Source: an uncultured Bacteroidota bacterium (GTDB lineage: Bacteria > Bacteroidota > Bacteroidia > Bacteroidales > P3). Taken from it: a stretch of 64,000 bases of DNA. Shown one piece after another: positions 27,116 through 34,313 of this stretch. The DNA is taken from positions 124,001-188,000 of the forward strand of contig CACYKY010000005.1 of the NCBI GenBank assembly GCA_902775135.1, in the 5' to 3' direction. A program made the translations under genes and the position numbers. The notes beneath the pieces were generated by a model. That model did no database searches, had not been told where the DNA came from, and worked only from the letters and a program-made list of their open reading frames with translations. Each line of letters begins with the position of its first letter. Position 1 is the stretch's first letter.

Positions 27116-30100
27116 TTACAGTCTGGCTCTGCTTCGCAGGAAGTCCTCGTCTTTGTCGAAGTCTTGCATAGTCCGACGGCTGATGACGGCTTGGCGGTTG
27201 CGAGGATCCTTCATATAGTGTGTCAACTCTTCCATCAACTCGACCATTTTGCTGTCGTCGTAGCTTGACACCTGAGGTTGGCCTTGCCAAGCAGGTGCAG
27301 CGATGTCTCTCACCACCACCTGACGGCGGCCAATCTCCGCTGCAGCTGCTGCGGCTGCTGGCATATCAAGCGTTGCCATTGGTATGTCGGCTAATGCACG
27401 GCTGTTGCCCCGTTGGTATGCGTCAAGCCTTTCGATGATGGATGCCGTGTATGGATCGTTGAGAAGAGAATTGGATGCAATCCATTCACGGCCAGCCTCA
27501 CCAGCACGGTAGAAGGTGGTGTCGCTGTCGACGTAACCACCACGTGCGTATGGTTGAGGTTCTGATGCCACTGCCGCTATCTGTGCAGCACCTAGCGCGG
27601 TTGCAATACCAACAGGGATGGCGTTATAGGGCCAGGGTGCCGAATTCCACGCTTTAAGAACGGCAAGTGCAGCCTCCATCGTCGCTTGACTCACATTCAT
27701 AAGTTTCTGTCGTTTCCAAGCCTCTATTTGAGCTTCTTTTTCCTTTTCCTCATACTCCTGGTTCATAGCCTCCACCTGCTCGTTGTACTCATCTTGAGAG
27801 ATGATACCCTCAGCAAGTTGCTCATCCAATTCCTTGGTGGCCGCCTCGTGCTGCTTTTTGAGACCATTCAACTCTTGCTGCTTGATGTTGTCGAAAATCT
27901 TGTTGATATTGCCCCAAATCTCAATTGCCGCGCTTCCAAATTTGTCAATTCCGGTGATCCATTTGTCTATAGCCTGTCCGAAAGCGTCTTTTTTTGCAGC
28001 TTCGTTGGCTGTTTGCAGAAGGCCATCAAGTTTGGTCTGTTCATCGGCCAGACGCTGCGCCTCTTGCTCTCTAAGAGATATCTTCTCTTTCAGATCCTCG
28101 TTTTCCGGGTCTGCCTTCGCTTTCGCACGAAGCACCTCCAGCATAGCATCGTTGGCGGCCTTAGCCTCGCTTATTGCCTTCTGTTGCTTTTCATACTTTA
28201 GGCGGATATCGTCGAGCGCCTTGCCATAGGCCTCGAAGTCCGCCTTGTCGAAGAGAGCACCGGTCCAGACGCTCTTGCTGTCGTTTACAGTGTTCTGTAC
28301 GTCGGCACCCCATTGTGTTTCATCACCACTTAGGCGTGACGCTTTCACGTCGCTGGTGTCGATAGCGTCGAATACTCGCGCCTGCATCTGTCCTTTCAGA
28401 ATGCCATACTGGGCAATGAGGTCTCTGAGGTTCTGTATTTGACTTTTCAGATTATCCGCCTCTTTTCCGGACGCTTTGGCTTGGAGTGCTTCGAGAGTGG
28501 TGATGTCGGCATTTGCCTGAGCAATGGCGTTGTCGTAGGTTGTAAACGTCTCGACCAACTTCCGCTGCGCCTCCATCATCTTGTTGATGTAGGCATTGCC
28601 GGATTCGTCCGTTTCTTTGAGTTTGCCCTGCTGCTTGGCAAGTTCGTCAGTCATCTTTTTGATGTACTGATCGAGCTGCTCTTTTTTCCAAGCGACTGCC
28701 TTCTCCTGCAGTTTGTCAATTTTCTGCTGTGCTTCCGGATGTTTTTTTAGCACCATTTGCAGATCGTCATACATTTTCTGAAGTCCGTTGTCGACATCGG
28801 CAACCACTTTGGCGGCACCAGTTGTCGTTTTTGCCTCCATCTTTTCCATTAGGCGGTCGTAACTGTTTTCAAACCGCTCCCAAGCCTCTTGTGCCAGACG
28901 TGCTTTCTTTTGCGCAGGAGTTTCTTTTCCAGAATAATTCTGATTTGATGTGTTGCTTTCTGGATTTTCTTTTTTTCTCTGGGACTCCAATTCTTTTTTT
29001 AATTCCTCAATTTTCTTTTTGCTCCTGTCGATCTCAGCTGACCATTCCTTTATCCTCAGTAAAATAACATTTTTACTTGCCTCATTCTTTTCTCCTTTCA
29101 ACTTCTTCTTCAGTCTATCAATCTCGTTTTGTGTCAACCTGCTACGAGCTTCCAGATTTTTGATTTCAAGCTCAATGTCCCTTATTGACTTCACAGCCGG
29201 TGCAGTCGTTTGATTATTATAACCGTATACATTTTTTAACGTTTCATTTAACTCTCTCACTTTGCCATCCGTTTCTTCGGTAGCTTTCTTCATTTCACGC
29301 ATCTGATAAATCATATCATTGCTGCCAGATCCGAAGGTTGATGTCAGCACATACCCCATTTCACCTAAATCCTTTTGTGCTCCTTTAATGGCATCATCCC
29401 AACTCACCGTTCCTGCCTGAGCCTTTCTTACCCAATCCGTGTACCTCCGCCAGGCCTCTTCTCTCTGTGCGTTCGTTGTACCATCTTTCCAAAATGCCAG
29501 GCTTGTTTTCTGGGAGATTTCCCTTGCCACAGCCATTGCCTCTTGAATCTTCTTCGCCTCATTGCTATATATTTCACCAGCTTTTTGATTATACATTTGG
29601 TCCATCGCTGCCTGTTTCGATGCAATACTCACAGCCTCCAAAGCACCTTTTACATCATCCAAAGCACCTTTTTCGTCCATAAATTGCTTTACGATGTCCG
29701 GGTACATTTCCTTCAACTCCTCTAAAGCTTTCCTGTAGTCATCAGTTCCCTTTTTAGATTCCTCTAGCCTGTCTTGAAGCACACGCACTTTAGCTTCAGC
29801 CTCTGCACCGGCGTTTGCTATCTCTTTCGCTGCATTCTTCACCTCATTGGTTTTCTTTACTAATTTTGTAACACCTACAATTATAGCCGATACAGCTGCC
29901 AGTATCATTCCCCACGGCACAGACATTAACGCAGACCTCGAAGCCTTGGTGGCTGCTGCGTGAGCCAGTTCAGCACGTGTTGCCTGTTCCGTCACCTGGA
30001 CCTCTAGCGAATACACCCTGTTTTTTGTTTTTGTTGCCAGTTCTTGAACAACAGTTTGTTTTGATGCCAACTGTCTTGCAAGCGTTTCTTTCTCTGTTGC

Positions 30101-31645
30101 GAGCATAGACTGCAGACTTTTTAATCTTGCAGCCTCTTTCGCAGCAGTCAGTTTTCTCTCACTCTTCTCTTGAAAGGCAGCTGTCACAGCCTCTATTTTA
30201 CTTATACCGACCAATCTTTTCAGAACGTCCGTTAATTTTCCACTTGTGGCAATGCTTAACAAGCGGTAGCGGTTCCAAGCTATGATGGCTGATACCACCG
30301 GGATAATAAGTGCGGGCGCTTCCTTGAATAACTGAATAGTTCCAGCCACACCTTTCATTAGGACCGTTCCAGACCGCTGCAGTTTGATAAGTACAGGGTA
30401 TAACTCGTTACCGAGTTCTATTCTCGTTTCCTCGAAGCGTTTTTTTGCCTTCTCTGCCTGTGCCTGCCTCGTGTTGTTCATCGTGTCGTATTCTCCAAGA
30501 ATACTCTGACCGCTGCGAAGTTGCTCGTTGGCGGCAGATTGAGCGACACGGATTTTGTCGATGGAGTTTGACATTGCGCTGATGACGCTGGCGGCACGAG
30601 CGCCGTCAAGTCCGAGGTCCTTGAAGATGTTGACCAGCTCCGCATAGCCACCTTTGCCGCTGAACCCCTGCAGCACACGGAACAGCGCCTCGTTGAGGTC
30701 TGTTCTCACCAGTTGCGAGAAGTCAGCCACAGCCATTCCTGCCTGTTTTGCAAATTCCTCCGGCTTCTTCATAATCTGACCGATGAACTTCTGGAATGCG
30801 GTTGCAGACATTTCAACTTTCTGCATATCTTGGTCTAGTGCCGAAGCGAAGCCCAGTATCTGGTCGGCGGACAGGCCAGCTTGCACGGCTATACCACCCA
30901 TACGTCCGGCGAAGTCCACAAGGTAGTGCTCGTTTGCCGTGGATAGTTTACCGAGCTCGTTCACTGCGCTACCGATGGCCAGCATCTGCTTGTTGAGGTC
31001 GCCTGTAGCATCGGCAAGTTCCTTGGTACTGCCGGCATAGACACCTGCCATTTTGCCGATGGTTACCATTGCGCCGTCGCCGAGGACATCTCCAAGGGCG
31101 ACGTTGATTTTGTCCGATGCGTCTACGAATGCGGCCACATCTTTCACGCCCTGAATGCCGAGTTTGCCAGCCTCGTATGCCAGCTGGTTAAGTTGCTCAC
31201 GGCTCGTTCTTGTGTCCATTTTCTCGAACGCCTCGTTGAGTTGCTCCACCTGTTCGTGGGTGAGACCGGTAGTCTTCATCACCTGGCCGTAGGCATCATC
31301 GAGAGCTGCAGCATCCTTGGCGAGGTCTTTAATTTTACCGATACCGAGGTCAATCATCTGGAAGGAGGACTGAACACCCATAAGAATATTAGAATACTCC
31401 GCCATTTTGAACGTCGCATCCTTCCAAGCGTTGCCGAGGTCTTGGACATTTATTTCTTGTTGTTTCAGTATTGTCTTAAGTTCGGCAATTTCCTTTCCCT
31501 TTTTCAGATACTCCTCGCTGCCGATAGGCAGTTTTCTTTGCTCACGTTCCAATTTCACCACTTCATTTCGGATAGATTGAATCGTATTTTCGACCTCACG
31601 ACCATTGATGTAAATGGTCACTTTTCGGTTAATATTCTTTGCCAT
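27116..31645 (-). CDS. Tail tape measure protein
   Basis: The 1509-residue protein has the usual tape measure layout. The N-terminal coiled coil ('EREQRKLPIGSEEYLKKGKEIAELKTILKQQE') is followed by a TMP core ('LTHEQVEQLNEAFEKMDTRTSREQLNQLAYEAGKLG' and 'GLSADQILGFASALDQDMQKVEMSATAFQKFIGQI', about 100-290). Hydrophobic membrane-penetrating segments lie near 440-460 and 565-590, and long Lys/Glu coiled coils run from 600 to 1350. The C terminus is short and basic. It sets tail length, so the tail should be long. It has its own late promoter (31664-31699). Confidence 0.88.
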   Translation of the reverse strand: MAKNINRKVTIYINGREVENTIQSIRNEVVKLEREQRKLPIGSEEYLKKGKEIAELKTILKQQEINVQDLGNAWKDATFKMAEYSNILMGVQSSFQMIDLGIGKIKDLAKDAAALDDAYGQVMKTTGLTHEQVEQLNEAFEKMDTRTSREQLNQLAYEAGKLGIQGVKDVAAFVDASDKINVALGDVLGDGAMVTIGKMAGVYAGSTKELADATGDLNKQMLAIGSAVNELGKLSTANEHYLVDFAGRMGGIAVQAGLSADQILGFASALDQDMQKVEMSATAFQKFIGQIMKKPEEFAKQAGMAVADFSQLVRTDLNEALFRVLQGFSGKGGYAELVNIFKDLGLDGARAASVISAMSNSIDKIRVAQSAANEQLRSGQSILGEYDTMNNTRQAQAEKAKKRFEETRIELGNELYPVLIKLQRSGTVLMKGVAGTIQLFKEAPALIIPVVSAIIAWNRYRLLSIATSGKLTDVLKRLVGISKIEAVTAAFQEKSERKLTAAKEAARLKSLQSMLATEKETLARQLASKQTVVQELATKTKNRVYSLEVQVTEQATRAELAHAAATKASRSALMSVPWGMILAAVSAIIVGVTKLVKKTNEVKNAAKEIANAGAEAEAKVRVLQDRLEESKKGTDDYRKALEELKEMYPDIVKQFMDEKGALDDVKGALEAVSIASKQAAMDQMYNQKAGEIYSNEAKKIQEAMAVAREISQKTSLAFWKDGTTNAQREEAWRRYTDWVRKAQAGTVSWDDAIKGAQKDLGEMGYVLTSTFGSGSNDMIYQMREMKKATEETDGKVRELNETLKNVYGYNNQTTAPAVKSIRDIELEIKNLEARSRLTQNEIDRLKKKLKGEKNEASKNVILLRIKEWSAEIDRSKKKIEELKKELESQRKKENPESNTSNQNYSGKETPAQKKARLAQEAWERFENSYDRLMEKMEAKTTTGAAKVVADVDNGLQKMYDDLQMVLKKHPEAQQKIDKLQEKAVAWKKEQLDQYIKKMTDELAKQQGKLKETDESGNAYINKMMEAQRKLVETFTTYDNAIAQANADITTLEALQAKASGKEADNLKSQIQNLRDLIAQYGILKGQMQARVFDAIDTSDVKASRLSGDETQWGADVQNTVNDSKSVWTGALFDKADFEAYGKALDDIRLKYEKQQKAISEAKAANDAMLEVLRAKAKADPENEDLKEKISLREQEAQRLADEQTKLDGLLQTANEAAKKDAFGQAIDKWITGIDKFGSAAIEIWGNINKIFDNIKQQELNGLKKQHEAATKELDEQLAEGIISQDEYNEQVEAMNQEYEEKEKEAQIEAWKRQKLMNVSQATMEAALAVLKAWNSAPWPYNAIPVGIATALGAAQIAAVASEPQPYARGGYVDSDTTFYRAGEAGREWIASNSLLNDPYTASIIERLDAYQRGNSRALADIPMATLDMPAAAAAAAEIGRRQVVVRDIAAPAWQGQPQVSSYDDSKMVELMEELTHYMKDPRNRQAVISRRTMQDFDKDEDFLRSRARL

Positions 31646-31663
31646 ATTCCTTATTATTTACCG

Positions 31664-31699
31664 CAAAAATACATACCTTACAGCATAAGAGAGGGGACA
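31664..31699 (-). promoter_or_regulatory. Phage late promoter P3 (TGTCCC-N22-TATTTTTG)
   Basis: TGTCCC (31699-31694) and TATTTTTG (31671-31664) are 22 nt apart on the minus strand, 19 nt upstream of the tape measure ATG. It lies back-to-back with the promoter of the opposite-strand pentapeptide gene. Confidence 0.75.
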
Positions 31700-31714
31700 C
31701 CAATGTGAAATAAA

Positions 31715-31746
31715 TTTGGTGGAATCAAAAATAATTCGTACCTTTG
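31715..31746 (+). promoter_or_regulatory. Bacteroidota-type promoter of the pentapeptide gene
   Basis: TTTG (31715-31718) and TACCTTTG (31739-31746) are 20 nt apart on the plus strand, matching the host housekeeping promoter rather than the phage late type. The ATG at 31755 follows 8 nt after the -7 box, so the transcript is nearly leaderless. Confidence 0.75.
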
Positions 31747-31754
31747 CACTTGAA

Positions 31755-32027
31755 ATGGTAGAGATAAAGGACATACACGGAAGGCTGCTTGCAACGATTG
31801 AGGCCGACACGCTGGAGTTCGCTGATTTGAGCGAAATGGATTTGTCGTATGCCGACCTGAAAGGTGCGAACCTTGACCATGCAAACCTTGACTTCACCGA
31901 TATGAAATTTGCAGACTTGCGTGGTGCAAGTCTTATATATGCGAGTACCTACGGCACAAATTTTGGCGGTGCCAGCCTTGAAGGAGCGCAAATGAAAGTA
32001 CAACACCCAGTACACTCATTCCTCTAA
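31755..32027 (+). CDS. Pentapeptide-repeat protein (moron)
   Basis: The 90-residue protein contains about ten A(D/N)LxX-type pentapeptides ('FADLS', 'YADLK', 'GANLD', 'HANLD', 'FADLR', 'GASLE', 'GAQM'), which fold as a right-handed beta helix. The ATG at 31755 is chosen because the promoter -7 box lies inside any longer reading. It is the only plus-strand gene between the integrase and the repressor, and it has its own host-like promoter and terminator. Both traits mark a moron expressed in the lysogen. Possible roles are gyrase mimicry or superinfection exclusion, neither shown by sequence. Confidence 0.75.
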   Translation: MVEIKDIHGRLLATIEADTLEFADLSEMDLSYADLKGANLDHANLDFTDMKFADLRGASLIYASTYGTNFGGASLEGAQMKVQHPVHSFL

Positions 32028-32029
32028 AG

Positions 32030-32073
32030 AACAAAAAGAGAAGGCCGCCCATCAGGACGGCCCTTTCTTTTTG
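32030..32073. terminator. Bidirectional rho-independent terminator
   Basis: GGCCG (32043-32047) pairs with CGGCC (32058-32062), with two further C-G pairs after one mismatch and a four-base ATCA loop. An A-rich stretch precedes it and 'tttcttttt' follows, so it works for the plus-strand moron and for the minus-strand gene ending at 32074. Confidence 0.85.
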
Positions 32074-32442
32074 TCACCTCTTGAATTTTGTTTTCTTGTA
32101 CTGTTGGAACAGCCGTCGGTCATCATCCGTCACCTCGCTGTTAGGAGAGAACAGCCGGAAGCCGATGAATGCACCTCCGTATGCCACGCATTTCATCATT
32201 GCCCGGAATGGGAATCGGTCCTTGACGCTCTCGACCTGCTCGATAATTTTCTTCGAGCTGGTGAGGAATGCCGTGTTCGTTCCGTCCGGCATCGTCACGG
32301 CGATGAGTTTGCGAGGACCGTTGCTTGTTGGATGTTCCTTCATACCTTTGTAGACGGCGACACAGTTCACTACGTCGTCGATGGAGCAGAACTCCACGTC
32401 GAACATACTTCCTTGGGTGTCGCTGTCTTCAAAGTCGTACAT
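32074..32442 (-). CDS. Unknown protein downstream of the DGR
   Basis: The 122-residue protein is acidic at the N terminus and basic at the C terminus ('RRLFQQYKKTKFKR'). The middle, 'KLIAVTMPDGTNTAFLTSSKKIIEQVE', looks beta-rich. It is the last gene before the bidirectional terminator and starts 4 nt after the neighbour's stop. It does not look like the helical Avd accessory protein of some DGRs. Tail or DGR accessory roles are both possible from position. Confidence 0.4.
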   Translation of the reverse strand: MYDFEDSDTQGSMFDVEFCSIDDVVNCVAVYKGMKEHPTSNGPRKLIAVTMPDGTNTAFLTSSKKIIEQVESVKDRFPFRAMMKCVAYGGAFIGFRLFSPNSEVTDDDRRLFQQYKKTKFKR

Positions 32443-32445
32443 AGA

Positions 32446-32877
32446 TTAGAGCGTGTTAGGAATACCGAACGAGGTGCAGTCGGCCTCAACCATTTCCTTG
32501 ATAGCCTTACGGTCAGCGAGGAAGGCGAGATAGCCATCCTTGGCCGAGGTAGGCAGCACCTTCTCCTTGGCAGCCTGGTAGTCGTTGAACAGTTTTTGTT
32601 CGACGTGGCCGGGGTACTTCTCGGTAAGCAGCGTCTCGATGATGTTGTTCTGCGTCTTTGGGGCAGCCATCACCAGCGAGTTGTGGCGGTACTTGGTCAC
32701 CGTCTCGGTGCGAGGTTCGTCGCCTTCCTCTTCCGGTTCCACGGTTACCTCTTCGGTGACAGTCTCCACGCCGAAGTTGTAGACGAAGCCGCCCTTGCCG
32801 TCCTGCAGCTCCACGAAAGTTTCGGGCATAGTGTCAGCGACAAGCCCTTCATGCAGTTTGATGATCTTTTTTTCCAT
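32446..32877 (-). CDS. Unknown protein overlapping the reverse transcriptase gene
   Basis: The 143-residue acidic protein overlaps the 3' end of the reverse transcriptase gene by 29 nt, so it is translated from the same message. It has a beta-rich first half ('TFVELQDGKGGFVYNFGVETV') with an acidic run ('VEPEEEGDEPRTE') and a helical second half ('NDYQAAKEKVLPTSAKDGYLAFLADRKAIKEMVE'). I recognise no family. A small tail protein or DGR accessory factor would fit. Confidence 0.4.
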   Translation of the reverse strand: MEKKIIKLHEGLVADTMPETFVELQDGKGGFVYNFGVETVTEEVTVEPEEEGDEPRTETVTKYRHNSLVMAAPKTQNNIIETLLTEKYPGHVEQKLFNDYQAAKEKVLPTSAKDGYLAFLADRKAIKEMVEADCTSFGIPNTL

Positions 32878-33934
32878 ATTGATTTAAAATTTTGTTGATT
32901 AAAAATTCCTTGTGTTGTTTGCTGCAGTGTATCAGCCATCCATACTCCGAAGGGTATGCGTGTTTGATATCGTCTTCACACTGCAGGTTGTACTTTTCTT
33001 TAGTACGTTGCATCTTCTCAAAGAAGCGGTAGAGGATGCCCTTGCGCAGACGCACGTCGAATGGAGATATGCGGAATCCCACGTGGTCGATGTCGCGGCT
33101 GCTGATAGGGAACACTTGCCAGCTGGGGTTTATCTCCAGATGGTCGTGAGTGGCCAGGAACATAGCCGAGCGTGTAAACACCTCGTGCAGACGTTGCTTA
33201 TCGTCGCCGAGTATCAGTATATTATCCATATACACGAACAGGTAGTGGACGTGCAGCAGCTCCAGCGCGTAGTGTTCGTAGTCGGCCATATAGAAGTTGG
33301 CGAACATCTGGCTTGTGAAACGGCCTATAGGCAGAGCTATCTTGTTGCCGTTACAGTCCACAATCCGGTCCATAATTTCCAGCAGATCTTCGTCGCCGAT
33401 ACGCTTTCGGTACTTCCTTTTCAGCACCTCGTGGTCGATATTGTCGTAGTATTTATGGATATCCATAATAAGTGCATATCTTGTACCGGCCGGGTCGCGT
33501 TGTATGGCGGCCACGATATCGTCGAGGCAGCGGTGAATGCCTCTGCCCTTGATACACGAATAGGTATGCTTGATGAGAGACGGACTCAGGATTTTGTCAG
33601 CCACGCTCACCACACAGTGGTCCACTATGCGGTCTGGGAAATACGGAGGTATTTTCAGCAGCCGTTCCTTCGGCTCGAAGATACGGCGTTCGCGTAGTGG
33701 ACCAGGAGTGTAGCGACGTTCTCGCAGCAGCCAGTACAGATAGTCAAGGTTTTCATAGAAGTTCTCGTTGAACTTGATGACAGCCTTGTTTCTGTGCTTT
33801 CTTACTTGCGACTTGGCTATGCAGTGCAGCAGGTTGTCCGGCTCGTACAGCAACCAATACACGTTGCGTACCTTCTTCGTCTTTGGGAAGAGGAAGAGGC
33901 AGTCTTCGAAGTCGCTGTAGAGGTAGTTGGGCAT
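32849..33934 (-). CDS. DGR-type reverse transcriptase
   Basis: The 361-residue protein is a single-domain bacterial reverse transcriptase. Motif A is 'MDIHKYYDNID' (catalytic Asp 158). Motif B is 'LPIGRFTSQMFAN' (201-213), with the xGxxxSQ signature diagnostic of diversity-generating retroelements. Motif C is 'VYMDNILIL' (234-242), YMDN rather than YMDD. A downstream 'HVGFRISP' motif matches region D/E. It copies the adjacent template repeat RNA with errors at adenines. The template lies 133 nt upstream and the target gene 380 nt upstream, all on one strand. Confidence 0.92.
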   Translation of the reverse strand: MPNYLYSDFEDCLFLFPKTKKVRNVYWLLYEPDNLLHCIAKSQVRKHRNKAVIKFNENFYENLDYLYWLLRERRYTPGPLRERRIFEPKERLLKIPPYFPDRIVDHCVVSVADKILSPSLIKHTYSCIKGRGIHRCLDDIVAAIQRDPAGTRYALIMDIHKYYDNIDHEVLKRKYRKRIGDEDLLEIMDRIVDCNGNKIALPIGRFTSQMFANFYMADYEHYALELLHVHYLFVYMDNILILGDDKQRLHEVFTRSAMFLATHDHLEINPSWQVFPISSRDIDHVGFRISPFDVRLRKGILYRFFEKMQRTKEKYNLQCEDDIKHAYPSEYGWLIHCSKQHKEFLINKILNQYGKKDHQTA

Positions 33935-34020
33935 ACTCTGTGTCTTATTTTTGTGCCGAATATTTTTCGAGGTCTCTTGCTAAAAGCTACTAGAACTCAT
34001 TATATTCTATTTATACTATT

Positions 34021-34034
34021 TCACCAAGGGGTGA
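34021..34034. ncRNA. Small hairpin in the DGR template RNA flank
   Basis: TCACC (34021-34025) and GGTGA (34030-34034) form a five-base-pair stem with a four-base loop. It lies just downstream of the template repeat on the minus strand, before the reverse transcriptase gene. It may be part of the DGR RNA fold. Confidence 0.35.
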
Positions 34035-34056
34035 GGTCACATCCACATATAATATT

Positions 34057-34215
34057 TCAGATTATTCGGTATAGGCGGGCCCCGATATTCGCATTCGTAT
34101 TCGCAGGACGGTTATTCGCATTCAGATAGCCGAAGCCCGCATTCGCTCCGTTATTCGCATTACCACCGAGCAAAGCAGCGAACCAGCCCTTTGTGGATGA
34201 AACCTTGTTATTCAT
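34057..34215 (-). CDS. 52-codon ORF containing the DGR template repeat
   Basis: The ORF starts at ATG 34215, has nine unique residues (MNNKVSSTK), then reads through the whole template repeat in the same frame as the variable gene. It ends at TGA 34057. Ten of its template-encoded residues are Asn, mostly from AAC/AAT codons ('GGNANNGANAG', 'LNANNRPANTNANIG'). It therefore encodes the unmutated version of the target protein tail. Whether it is translated is unknown; no clear ribosome binding site is seen. A chance extension of the template is the alternative. Confidence 0.45.
   Translation of the reverse strand: MNNKVSSTKGWFAALLGGNANNGANAGFGYLNANNRPANTNANIGARLYRII
34067..34188 (-). repeat. 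DGR template repeat (TR), 122 nt
   Basis: The 122-nt template aligns without gaps to the variable repeat at 34321-34442. There are 15 mismatches, and each falls on an adenine of the minus-strand template (26 adenines in total). Non-adenine positions are all identical. Adenines are concentrated in AAY codons, which avoids stop codons after mutagenesis. It lies between target gene and reverse transcriptase, the standard DGR layout. Confidence 0.95.
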
Positions 34216-34254
34216 AATTAATTCTTATCCGTTTCAGTATTTGGTTTTGCGGAT

Positions 34255-34286
34255 GGTGTAGCGGCACGCGCCGCGCGCCGCACACC
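34255..34286. promoter_or_regulatory. GC-rich hairpin downstream of the variable repeat
   Basis: GGTGT (34255-34259) plus GCGGC (34261-34265) pair with GCCGC (34277-34281) plus ACACC (34282-34286), giving 10 bp with one bulged A and an 11-nt loop. It begins about 30 nt after the target-gene stop. A DNA hairpin just downstream of the VR assists retrohoming in the Bordetella phage DGR, so this is a candidate for the same role. Confidence 0.6.
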
Positions 34287-34313
34287 GTTTTCCGCATTGC
34301 TTCGCCTTGCCGA

